A DNA stretch of 10,937 bases from Vulcanimicrobiota bacterium (GTDB lineage Bacteria; Vulcanimicrobiota; Vulcanimicrobiia; Vulcanimicrobiales; Vulcanimicrobiaceae), in assembly GCA_027306845.1 (NCBI GenBank), contig DAHUYY010000046.1, forward strand, positions 1 through 10,937, in the 5' to 3' direction. Below, piece after piece: positions 1 to 6,658 of the stretch. Every line of letters begins with the position of its first letter. Position 1 is the stretch's first letter. Below the pieces are notes generated by a model. It did not search any database. It was not told the DNA's origin and saw only the letters and a program-made list of their open reading frames with translations. Both the position numbers and the translations under genes were made by a program.

Positions 1-673
1 CGCTGCGCGCGACGCTCGCAACCTCGATAATGCGGCCGCTGGGATTCATCGCCGCCAACTGCGCGCGCGCATTCTCGGCGCTCACCCCGGTGTGAGCGAC
101 GATCTGGTCGACCGCTTGCTGCATCATATCGGTCTCGGTGTAGCCCGGACAGATCGCGTTGATGCAGATACCGGAGCCCGCGAACTCCGCCGCGAGCGCG
201 CGCGTGAGCCCGATCACCCCATGCTTGCTCGCGCAGTATGCCGAGATATATGGCGCTCCGTAGAGCCCGGCAATCGATGCGACGTTCACGATGCGTCCGA
301 ATTTCGCGGCACGCATTTCCTCGATGACGGCGCGCGAGCAACGAAATGTTCCGGTCACATTCGTTGCAAGAATTCGCTCCCATAAATCATCGCTCGTTCG
401 CGCGAGCGGAGCCGAAGCGGCAATGCCCGCATTGTTGACCAACATCGTCACCGCGCCGTGGCGTTCGCGCGCGGCTGCAAATGCGGCGGCAATATCGGCT
501 GCGTCGGTAACGTCGCAACGGATCGCATCGATTCCCGGCTCGCTTTTTCCGGCGCGACTCATTCCGCTCACTGCAGCACCAGCGGCGACGCACGCGCGCG
601 CGATGGCGAGCCCGATACCGCGCGACGCTCCGGTAATGACGACGTGCTGCGTTCGAAGGTCGAGTTCGTTCAC
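1..673 (-). CDS. SDR-family NAD(P)-dependent oxidoreductase, C-terminus cut by window edge
   Basis: A classical short-chain dehydrogenase/reductase, read from a GTG start at 673; 224 codons are visible and the usual last 25-35 residues lie beyond the left edge. The Rossmann glycine motif TGASRGIG is at residues 14-21, NNAG at 80-83, and the catalytic set is Asn105, Ser133, Tyr146 and Lys150 with the normal Ser-Tyr spacing of 13. CPG at 175-177 is also classical. The GTG overlaps the TGA of the upstream gene (GTGA) and has a GGAG ribosome site 8 bases before it, so this start is well supported. Members of this family oxidise hydroxyacyl compounds or reduce ketones with NAD(P)H. Beside an aromatic-CoA hydroxylase/reductase, a 3-hydroxyacyl-CoA dehydrogenase-like role in a beta-oxidation-like lower pathway is plausible, but that is inferred from context only. 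Confidence 0.93.
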   Translation of the reverse strand, partial: MNELDLRTQHVVITGASRGIGLAIARACVAAGAAVSGMSRAGKSEPGIDAIRCDVTDAADIAAAFAAARERHGAVTMLVNNAGIAASAPLARTSDDLWERILATNVTGTFRCSRAVIEEMRAAKFGRIVNVASIAGLYGAPYISAYCASKHGVIGLTRALAAEFAGSGICINAICPGYTETDMMQQAVDQIVAHTGVSAENARAQLAAMNPSGRIIEVASVARS

Positions 674-2946
674 GAACCTTGCTCCATTCTGCGCGCGATC
701 GCGCGTTCGAGTTGTTCTTTTCCCGGGAGATACTGAAGCGGCCACGGCTGCTCGCGATACTGAAGTTCGGCGGCGGCGTGCAACGTCCAATAGGGATCGG
801 CGAGATGCGGGCGCCCGAGCGCCACGAGGTCGGCTCTTCCGCCGGCGATTAACGCGTTGACCTGTTCGTGTTCGGTAATATTTCCCACGGCCATCGTCGC
901 GATGCCGATCTCATTGCGAATTGCATCGGCGAACGGAGCTTGAAACATCCGTCCGAAACGCGGCCGACTCTGCGGATCGGTCTGCCCGGTCGATACGTCG
1001 ATGAGATCCGCACCCGCATCGCGGAAGGCACGCGCGATCTCGACCGCGTCGCGCTCGTCGTTGCCGCCCTCGCACCAGTCGGTCGCCGAAATACGAACCG
1101 AGATCGGGCGTTCCGCGGGCCAGAGGCTCCGCATCGCTCCAAAAACCTCGAGCGGAAAGCGCAAGCGGTTTTCGAGCTTTCCTCCGTAGCGATCGTTGCG
1201 CCGGTTCCGCAGCGGCGTCAGAAACGACGAGAGTAGATACCCGTGCGCGCAATGGAGTTCGAGCATATCGAAACCTGCTTCGATCGCCATCGCCGTCGCT
1301 CGAGTAAACTCCTCGAGAATCGCCTGCATACCCGGCTCGTCGAGCTCGTGCGGGATCGCCCCACCGGCCGCATACGGAACCGCCGACGGGCCGAGAACCG
1401 GCCAATTTCCGGTCGCGAGCGGTTCGTCCATGCCCTCCCACATCAATTTCGTCGAGCCCTTCGGCCCCGAGTGGCCGAGTTGGAGCGCGATCTTCGCCGG
1501 CGTGCGTTCGTGTACGAAATCGACGATCCGTCGCCACGCGGTGACGTGTTCCGGCGCGTACATTCCGGTGCATCCCGGCGTGATTCGCCCCTGCGGGCTC
1601 ACGCAGGTCATCTCGGTGATGACGAGCCCGGCGCCGCCGAGCGCTCGGCTTCCGTAGTGAACCACGTGAAAGTCATTGGGAAGCCCGTCGACCGCGCTAT
1701 AGGTATCCATCGGCGAGACGACGACGCGATTGCATACCTGCATGTCGCGCAGCGCAAAGGGAGAGAACATCGGCGGAACCGGAGGATCGCCGAATTTCGT
1801 CTCGATCGCTTCTACGTAGCGCGCATCGCGGGCGCGGAGATTTTCATGGCCGATTCGTTGGCTACGCGTCAGTAAACTGTAAACGAACGTCTGCGGATCG
1901 AGCCGCGCATAACGCGCGACGTTTTCAAACCATTGCGTCGAATTTCGCGCCGCATTTTGCAGTTTGAGCACTTCGATTTTTCGTTCGTCTTCGTAGCGCG
2001 AGAACGCATCCTCCACCGTCGCGCAGCTTGCGAAGGCATCGACGAGTGCGATCGCATCTTCCATGGCGAGCTTCGTCCCGGAACCGACCGAAAAATGTGC
2101 CGTGTGAGCGGCATCCCCCAGTAACACGATATTCCCATCATGCCAATGCCGATTATCCACGAACGTAAAATCGATCCACGCGCTTCCGCGCCGATGTCCG
2201 GGATTGCTCAGTAACTTGCCGCCACCGAGCTCTTCGGCGAAGAGGGTTTCGCAGAAAGCAACCGTTTCGGCAACATCGGCACGATCGAGGCCGTGCGCGC
2301 GCCACGTCTCCTCCCGGCATTCGACGATGAACGTGCTCGTTCGCTCGTCAAAACGATAGGCGTGGACGGTAAACCAGCCATGCTCGGTGCGCTTAAAGAA
2401 AAAAGTGAATGCATCGAGCGGCACCGTGCTGCCCAGCCAAACGAATTTGCAGCGCCCCCCAACGATGGTCGGCTGAAAAGCCGCGGCGAAGCGGGCGCGC
2501 GAGGGCGAGTGGACGCCGTCGGCCGCGATGAGGATGTCGCAGCCGGCACGAAAAGCATCGATATCGTCGACCGGCTCGTTGTAGCGAAGATCGACTCCCA
2601 GCGTTTCCGCGCGTTCGTGGAGAATTGCGAGCAGTTTTTTTCGTGCGATGCCGGCAAAGCCGTGTCCGCTCGAACGAACGACGCTCTTTTGAATATGGAC
2701 CTCGATATCATCCCAACGCACGAAACTGCGCTCGATGCGGGCAAAGCTCTCCGGATCGGCGAGCGCGAGGCCGTCGAGTGTCGCATCGGAGAAGACGACG
2801 CCCCAACCAAAGGTATCGCCGAAGGCGTTCCGTTCGGCGAGCTCGACGCGCCAGTGCGGAAAACGCGCCTTTGCAAGCAGGGCGGCGTAGAGTCCGCCCG
2901 GCCCGCCGCCGAGGACCCGGAGGTGCAGCGCTCGCTCTGCGATCAC
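670..2946 (-). CDS. bifunctional aromatic-CoA monooxygenase / Old Yellow Enzyme-type reductase (2-aminobenzoyl-CoA or salicylyl-CoA type)
   Basis: A 758-residue fusion flavoprotein. The N-terminal half is an FAD monooxygenase: GGGPGG dinucleotide-binding motif at residues 13-18, a DG motif region at 136-147, and the FAD-ribityl GDAAH motif at 277-281 followed by a conserved-looking GSGTKLAMEDA stretch. From about residue 390 an Old Yellow Enzyme/FMN TIM barrel begins (NRVVVSPM near 406), with the family signature HCAHGYLLSSFLTP at 565-578 followed by NRRNDRYGG. This architecture is that of Azoarcus evansii 2-aminobenzoyl-CoA monooxygenase/reductase, which hydroxylates and then reduces the ring of the CoA thioester; the N-terminal half alone resembles salicylyl-CoA 5-hydroxylase. 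Which aromatic CoA is used cannot be decided here. The GTG at 2946 is chosen because it forms a GTGA overlap with the upstream stop; an in-frame ATG at 3009 would add 21 Arg/Ser-rich residues before the Rossmann strand and run deep into the upstream gene. Confidence 0.92.
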   Translation of the reverse strand: MIAERALHLRVLGGGPGGLYAALLAKARFPHWRVELAERNAFGDTFGWGVVFSDATLDGLALADPESFARIERSFVRWDDIEVHIQKSVVRSSGHGFAGIARKKLLAILHERAETLGVDLRYNEPVDDIDAFRAGCDILIAADGVHSPSRARFAAAFQPTIVGGRCKFVWLGSTVPLDAFTFFFKRTEHGWFTVHAYRFDERTSTFIVECREETWRAHGLDRADVAETVAFCETLFAEELGGGKLLSNPGHRRGSAWIDFTFVDNRHWHDGNIVLLGDAAHTAHFSVGSGTKLAMEDAIALVDAFASCATVEDAFSRYEDERKIEVLKLQNAARNSTQWFENVARYARLDPQTFVYSLLTRSQRIGHENLRARDARYVEAIETKFGDPPVPPMFSPFALRDMQVCNRVVVSPMDTYSAVDGLPNDFHVVHYGSRALGGAGLVITEMTCVSPQGRITPGCTGMYAPEHVTAWRRIVDFVHERTPAKIALQLGHSGPKGSTKLMWEGMDEPLATGNWPVLGPSAVPYAAGGAIPHELDEPGMQAILEEFTRATAMAIEAGFDMLELHCAHGYLLSSFLTPLRNRRNDRYGGKLENRLRFPLEVFGAMRSLWPAERPISVRISATDWCEGGNDERDAVEIARAFRDAGADLIDVSTGQTDPQSRPRFGRMFQAPFADAIRNEIGIATMAVGNITEHEQVNALIAGGRADLVALGRPHLADPYWTLHAAAELQYREQPWPLQYLPGKEQLERAIARRMEQGS

Positions 2947-4457
2947 GCCGGAACTCGGTCGGCGAGAACGGCTTGCGCGGCGCGACGCCCGGGGAAGCCG
3001 CTCACGCAACCGCCGGGATGCGTCCCCGAACCGCAGAGGTAGAGCCCGCTCACGGAGCTGCGCACGTCGAAACGCCGTTCGAAAATCTGTCCCGGGAGGA
3101 GTTCGCCGTGAAAGATGTGCCCGCCGATGAGACCGAAGCGCTCTTCAAGATCGGGCGCGACCATCAATTGTCGCGCCTCGATTGCATTGGGAATATTCGG
3201 TGCGTAACGCGCGAGTTGTGCGATGATTTTCGCGGCGGCGGCATCGCGTCGTTCCGCGTTCCACCCCCCGGGGCGATCGTAGGGAAAATACTGCGCGAAA
3301 ATCGAGAGAATGTGCTTCCCCGGCGGCGCCAGCGTGGGATCGGTCGGGCTCTGCATGAAGCATTCGAGCATCGGTTCTTCGCTCTCGCCGCCTCGCCGGG
3401 CATCGTCGTGTGCGCGCTGCAAAAACCCAAGATCGGGTGCGACGTGAATCGTCGCGCGATGATGCGGCTGCTGAGCCGTGCCCGGTCGCGCGGTAAAGTT
3501 CGGGAGCTCTCCGAGCGCAAGATTGAGTTTGAGCGCCGGCCCGATGCTCTGCCACTGCGCGAGCGCACGCTTCGTCGAATCGTCGAGATGCGCTTCGCCG
3601 AGCAGGTCGCGATAGGTCGTGACCGGATGGGCGTTGGAGAGCACCGCGCGAGCGCGAAATTCGCGCCCGTCGGCGGTCACCGCACCGACAACCCGCTCGC
3701 CTTCGAGCAAGAGTCGCGTGACCGCAGCGTCGGTGTATGCCCGTACTCCGCGCGCCTGCGCCGCCGAGAGTAACGCTTGCGAGATCGCGCCCATACCACC
3801 GCGCACGAAACCCCACGCGCCCTGAACGCCGAACGCTCTGCCGGCATAGTGATGCGCGAGCACGTAGCCCGTTCCGGCGTCGAACGGCCCGCGGTAGGTG
3901 CCGATCAATCCATCGGTCGCAAGCGTCGCCTGCAGAACCGGGGTTCGGACGTGGCGCTCGACGAGCGCGGCGGCGCTTCCCTCGAGCGCGGTTCGCACGT
4001 TCGCTGCGAAGCGTTCGAAGCGCGGTTCCATCTCGCTAAACGAGTCGAAGAGTGCCGACCCAAGCGCACTTGCTTCACGTTCGAAGTTTGCAAAGCCCGA
4101 CACATCGCCGGGATCGAAGCGCGCGATCTCTTCGGCATTGGCGCGCTCGTCGGCGCCGAGGAGCAGCGACCGACCATCGAGGAGCGGCGTGAACGATGCG
4201 GGATCCTTACGGTACGCATCGTAGCCATGCGAGCGAAGGTCGAGGCGCTCGATTAACCACGGGTCGAGGAGACTGCACACGTAGCTCGCCGCCGAGATGG
4301 TATAGCCCGGCCAGCGGTCGCGTTCGCTGACCGTCGCTCCACCGATGCGATCGGAGCGTTCGAGAACCGCTACCCGAAGGCCGGCATCGCCAAGGAGCGC
4401 CGCTGCGGCCAAGCCGTTATGTCCGCTCCCAATCACCAGGGCGTCGTAGGTTTCCAT
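2943..4457 (-). CDS. PYROXD2/phytoene-desaturase-like FAD-dependent oxidoreductase
   Basis: A 504-residue flavin amine-oxidase/phytoene-desaturase superfamily protein (COG1233 type). The FAD-binding motif GSGHNG is at residues 10-15 just after the start, the acidic residue closing the second beta strand is Glu33, and RIGGA follows at 37-41. The C-terminal FAD-contact block reads GLYLCGSGTHPGG at 471-483. This C-terminal sequence and the overall length resemble PYROXD2-like proteins more than carotenoid desaturases, and no carotenoid genes are nearby. The ATG at 4457 puts the Rossmann strand at the very N-terminus, as expected; an open frame extends 152 codons further upstream but is antisense to the transporter genes and looks non-coding. 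A GGGG run touches the start codon, so the ribosome site is unusually close. It is the first gene of the operon, and its stop overlaps the next start (GTGA). The substrate is unknown; a dehydrogenation within the same catabolic route is conjecture. Confidence 0.88.
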   Translation of the reverse strand: METYDALVIGSGHNGLAAAALLGDAGLRVAVLERSDRIGGATVSERDRWPGYTISAASYVCSLLDPWLIERLDLRSHGYDAYRKDPASFTPLLDGRSLLLGADERANAEEIARFDPGDVSGFANFEREASALGSALFDSFSEMEPRFERFAANVRTALEGSAAALVERHVRTPVLQATLATDGLIGTYRGPFDAGTGYVLAHHYAGRAFGVQGAWGFVRGGMGAISQALLSAAQARGVRAYTDAAVTRLLLEGERVVGAVTADGREFRARAVLSNAHPVTTYRDLLGEAHLDDSTKRALAQWQSIGPALKLNLALGELPNFTARPGTAQQPHHRATIHVAPDLGFLQRAHDDARRGGESEEPMLECFMQSPTDPTLAPPGKHILSIFAQYFPYDRPGGWNAERRDAAAAKIIAQLARYAPNIPNAIEARQLMVAPDLEERFGLIGGHIFHGELLPGQIFERRFDVRSSVSGLYLCGSGTHPGGCVSGFPGRRAAQAVLADRVPA

Positions 4458-4482
4458 CCCCGTTCTATACAAGCCAGAGGCG
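4458..4482. promoter_or_regulatory. 25-base divergent spacer, possible shared promoter/operator region
   Basis: Only 25 bases separate the divergent start codons at 4457 (minus) and 4483 (plus). A TATA core at 4466-4469 can be read as a weak -10 element on either strand (TATACA on plus, TATAGA on minus, each 4 of 6 matches to the consensus). No convincing -35 box is visible. At least part of each promoter must lie inside the opposite gene, or the transcripts have very short leaders. The plus-strand gene has AGAGG at 4476-4480, only 2 bases from its ATG. Confidence 0.3.
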
Positions 4483-4686
4483 ATGAACTCTTGGCGGACC
4501 CGCGCACTTCGCATCGCCATCGCCCTGCTACCGGTGCTCGCATTCGCCGTCGGCACGCCGCTGCTCAACCGCGTCGAGCCGCAGATCCTCGGAATCCCGC
4601 TCAATCTCGCCTGGGTCATCCTGTGGATCCTGTTGACCCCGATCTGTCTCCTGGCAATCGAGCGATTGCGGAGATCGCAAGGATGA
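4483..4686 (+). CDS. DUF3311-type small membrane protein, partner of the symporter
   Basis: A 67-residue protein with two predicted membrane helices, roughly residues 8-27 and 37-58, joined by a short polar loop with a TPLLNRVEP sequence, and ending in a basic tail (ERLRRSQG). This size, topology and position directly before a sodium:solute symporter fit the DUF3311 family, for example YhjC before YhjB in Bacillus subtilis. Its molecular role is not established; it is probably an accessory subunit or stabiliser of the symporter. The final TGA overlaps the symporter ATG (ATGA), which indicates translational coupling and supports a fixed stoichiometry. A close AGAGG ribosome site precedes the ATG. 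The family call rests on the pattern and context, not on a profile search. Confidence 0.85.
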   Translation: MNSWRTRALRIAIALLPVLAFAVGTPLLNRVEPQILGIPLNLAWVILWILLTPICLLAIERLRRSQG

Positions 4687-6170
4687 TGCCCGAATCGGTC
4701 GCTGCCGGCCGTATCGCGCTCTCGATCGTCGTGGTTATTATCGCCGGAACGATCGCATTCGCGCTGCTCAATCTTAAACGCGGCCGCGTCGATCCCGCCG
4801 AATATGCAATCGGCGGCAGAAGTTTCGGTACGATCTTCTTGTGGGTCTTGCTTGCGGGCGAAATCTACACCGCCTTCACGTTCCTCGGCGCCGCGGGTTG
4901 GATCTATCTCCACGGCGCAGCGGCGTATTATATTCCGGCGTACGGTGCGATCGGCTATCTCGTCGGTTACGCGCTGCTTCCGCGTATCCGGCGCCTCGGA
5001 GCGGAACGCGGCCTGGTGACCGCGCCCGATCTGCTCGCGAACTATTATCGCAGCCCGCGGCTCGGCGTGCTTGCCGCTATCCTGTACGTCGTTCTCGCAC
5101 TTCCGTACGTGACGCTACAGCTCAGCGGTCTGCAGATCGTTCTTTCGAGCGCGGGGTATGGATGGCTCAACGGCACGCTCGGTGCCGCGGTCGCCTTCAC
5201 GGCGATTGCCCTGTTTACGTTCACGGCGGGGCTGCGCGGCACGGCCTGGGCGAGCTTAGTAAAAGACGGCTTGGTGCTCGCCGTCGTGCTTTTTGCCGGC
5301 GTCGCGATACCGATTCATTTCTTCGGCTCGCTCGGAGGCATGTTCGCGCAATTGCAGCGAACGAACGCCGCCCTCTTAACGCTGCGCAGCGGTGATGCAC
5401 CGCTGGGGCAAGTGTGGTTTGTCACCACCGTCTTGTTTACGGGTATCGGTTTTTATATGGGGCCGCATTCGATTGCGGCGACGTTCTCCGCGCGCAGCGA
5501 CAATACGTTGCGCCGGAACGCGATGTTATTACCGCTCTACTCGATCGTTTTGGTCGTTATCTTCTTCGCCGGGTACGCCGCACTGTTATTGGTTCCGGGG
5601 CTCCACGGCCATGCAGCGGATCGCTCGTTTCTGCTCGTGATCGCCCGTTACTATCCGCCCTGGGTCATGGGGTTCGTCGCCGGCGCCGGGGCGCTCGCGG
5701 CATTGGTTCCCTCCTCGGCGCTCATCTTGGCCTCCGCCGCGATCGCGGTGCGCAACATCGTACGCCCGGCATTTCCCGGACGGATCGATACGCGGCACGA
5801 AACCCTCGCGATGCGACTCGCCGTCATTGCGATCTCTGCAGCGGCGTTGCTTGCGTGGTGGCTCGTACCCGAGACACTCGGATCGCTCCTGTTGGTCTAC
5901 TACAGCGGCATCACGCAGTTTTTACCCGGCGTGGTCGGCGCTGCATTCGGCCTGCGGTTGCGCGGAATCGCCGTGACGCTCGGGCTCGCAGCGGGAGTCG
6001 TAACGGCGGCCCTGCTGACCTACGTGCTCGCGCACCTCGGCTTCAATCCCGGGCTGGGGGGACTGATCGTCAACCTTGCCGTCGTCGGCATCGTCGAGCG
6101 GCTATCCCCAAAAACGAAGACGAGCCCGCCGATGGCAGACTCGTCTCTCGAAGCTCCTACGACCGATTAA
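4683..6170 (+). CDS. sodium:solute symporter family (SSS) permease
   Basis: A 495-residue polytopic inner-membrane protein, a typical length for the SSS family (TC 2.A.21). The first helix (residues 10-30) is followed by the family-like EYAIGGRSFG at 40-49. About a dozen further hydrophobic segments follow, including residues 51-75, 80-100, 130-160, 165-183, 195-215, 245-262, 283-305, 328-357, 377-395, 400-425, 430-450 and 458-472. AGALAALVPSSALILASAAIAVRNI around 333-358 aligns with the sodium-site helix of the family; Ser344-Ser345 would correspond to the Na2-site serines of vSGLT. The start is the ATG at 4683, overlapping the stop of the DUF3311 gene, with GGAG 9 bases upstream. An adjacent in-frame ATG at 4686 is equally possible. 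MctP/YhjB-like members carry monocarboxylates; here an organic or aromatic acid substrate is inferred only from the divergent catabolic operon. Its stop overlaps that of the convergent zinc-ribbon gene. Confidence 0.93.
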   Translation: MMPESVAAGRIALSIVVVIIAGTIAFALLNLKRGRVDPAEYAIGGRSFGTIFLWVLLAGEIYTAFTFLGAAGWIYLHGAAAYYIPAYGAIGYLVGYALLPRIRRLGAERGLVTAPDLLANYYRSPRLGVLAAILYVVLALPYVTLQLSGLQIVLSSAGYGWLNGTLGAAVAFTAIALFTFTAGLRGTAWASLVKDGLVLAVVLFAGVAIPIHFFGSLGGMFAQLQRTNAALLTLRSGDAPLGQVWFVTTVLFTGIGFYMGPHSIAATFSARSDNTLRRNAMLLPLYSIVLVVIFFAGYAALLLVPGLHGHAADRSFLLVIARYYPPWVMGFVAGAGALAALVPSSALILASAAIAVRNIVRPAFPGRIDTRHETLAMRLAVIAISAAALLAWWLVPETLGSLLLVYYSGITQFLPGVVGAAFGLRLRGIAVTLGLAAGVVTAALLTYVLAHLGFNPGLGGLIVNLAVVGIVERLSPKTKTSPPMADSSLEAPTTD

Positions 6171-6499
6171 CGGTAGCTGGGAGCGCTCCGCTGCGACTGA
6201 AAGCAGTCGCGGCAGTACACGGGCTTATCGCCGCGCGGATTGAACGGCACTTCAGCGACGCCGCCGCAACCGTTGCAGGTTGCAGTGAACATCTCGCGCT
6301 GGCGTCCAGCGCCACCGCCCATACCGGCACCGCCGCCGCCACCTGAAGTACCGCGCTGCGCCTTACGCGCTTGGCGACAATCCAGACACCGGTTGGGTTT
6401 ATTTTGGAACCCTTTTTGTTCGTAAAACCGCTGTTCTCCAGCGGTAAACGCGAATTTGCTGCCGCAATCAACGCAGTTCAGCATTTCATCAACGTACAC
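6167..6499 (-). CDS. double zinc-ribbon protein (CxxC-x17-CxxC family)
   Basis: A 110-residue protein with two separate Cys4 sites. The N-terminal ribbon has C9-x2-C12 and C38-x2-C41, with the FTAGEQRFYEQKGF stretch typical of a small probable zinc-ribbon family. A glycine-rich linker (about 51-65) leads to C75-x2-C78, exactly 17 residues, then C96-x2-C99, the spacing that defines the CxxC-x17-CxxC family common in uncultured phyla. A basic patch (RQARKAQR) after the first ribbon could bind nucleic acid, but the function is unknown. The start is GTG at 6499, preceded by a purine-rich AAAGGAAAGG tract whose last AAGG sits 9 bases from the GTG; the internal ATG at 6484 is less well placed and would remove only five residues. 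The gene stands alone after a leader of about 125 bases. Its TAA and the symporter TAA share the palindrome TTAA. Confidence 0.9.
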   Translation of the reverse strand: MYVDEMLNCVDCGSKFAFTAGEQRFYEQKGFQNKPNRCLDCRQARKAQRGTSGGGGGAGMGGGAGRQREMFTATCNGCGGVAEVPFNPRGDKPVYCRDCFQSQRSAPSYR

Positions 6500-6622
6500 T
6501 AGACGAGACCTTTCCTTTTCCTAGTTAGAACACGTTTCTTCGACTCGCCTGGTACGCCATGTAGAACCGGACCCGCGGACTTCGAAACCTTCGGGGGCAT
6601 TCCCCGGCTGCCACCATAGCAC
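6500..6622 (-). promoter_or_regulatory. leader/promoter region of the zinc-ribbon gene
   Basis: This gene-free stretch of about 120 bases upstream of the GTG at 6499 must hold the promoter of the zinc-ribbon gene. Visible elements are the purine-rich ribosome-binding tract next to the start, a hairpin at 6592-6606 (CGGGG, 5-base loop, CCCCG) and a short direct repeat CGGAC at 6568-6572 and 6576-6580. On the minus strand TCTAAC, a 4-of-6 match, could be a -10 element, but no -35 box at correct spacing is seen. No known riboswitch or RNA family is recognised. Confidence 0.35.
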
Positions 6623-6638
6623 AAAAGAGGGCTCCTCT
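6623..6638 (-). terminator. weak intrinsic terminator after the DUF962 gene
   Basis: In the minus-strand transcript this reads as a 5-bp stem AGAGG/CCUCU with loop AGC, running into a short U tract. The stem is short, so termination may be partial. It lies 20 bases beyond another hairpin that abuts the stop codon, and it would separate the receptor/DUF962 unit from the zinc-ribbon gene. Confidence 0.4.
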
Positions 6639-6642
6639 GCAA

Positions 6643-6658
6643 TCGCCTCAGGAGGCGA
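6643..6658 (-). other. perfect hairpin directly after a stop codon
   Basis: TCGCCTC and GAGGCGA form a perfect 7-bp inverted repeat with only 2 bases between the arms (realistically 6 bp with a 4-base loop). It begins immediately after the TAG at 6659-6661. No U tract follows directly, so it is more likely an mRNA 3'-end stabiliser or a transcriptional pause element acting with the adjacent hairpin than a terminator by itself. Confidence 0.45.

Noticed and set aside
1243..1875. Plus-strand 210-codon frame and other 100-250-codon frames inside the aromatic-CoA enzyme gene
   Set aside because: All show Arg/Ala/Ser-rich compositions with no domains, and they overlap a gene with clear FAD and FMN motifs.
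2947..3009. 21-codon N-terminal extension of the aromatic-CoA enzyme to an ATG at 3009
   Set aside because: It is an Arg/Ser-rich stretch inside the upstream coding region. The GTG at 2946 repeats the same GTGA overlap seen at the next junction.
2625..3773. Long plus-strand open frame (382 codons) antisense to the flavoenzyme genes
   Set aside because: Its product is Arg-rich and low in recognisable secondary structure, and it lies opposite two well-supported flavoprotein genes with intact cofactor motifs. Such shadows are common in GC-rich DNA.
4419..4682. 88-codon upstream extension of the symporter frame
   Set aside because: It overlaps the DUF3311 gene in another frame and the divergent gene start. 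The ATGA overlap and the GGAG ribosome site support 4683.
4458..4913. 152-codon N-terminal extension of the PYROXD2-like gene
   Set aside because: It is antisense to the DUF3311 and symporter genes and would displace the N-terminal Rossmann motif. The ATG at 4457 fits the family.
5414..6346. Plus-strand 310-codon frame overlapping the symporter and zinc-ribbon genes
   Set aside because: It is Arg-rich, frame-shifted relative to a clear membrane-transporter frame, and has no recognisable motif.
6555..6610. tRNA-like T-loop sequence (TTTCGAAGTCC on the minus strand)
   Set aside because: The bases flanking the loop do not form a 5-bp T stem, and no acceptor or anticodon arms can be drawn.
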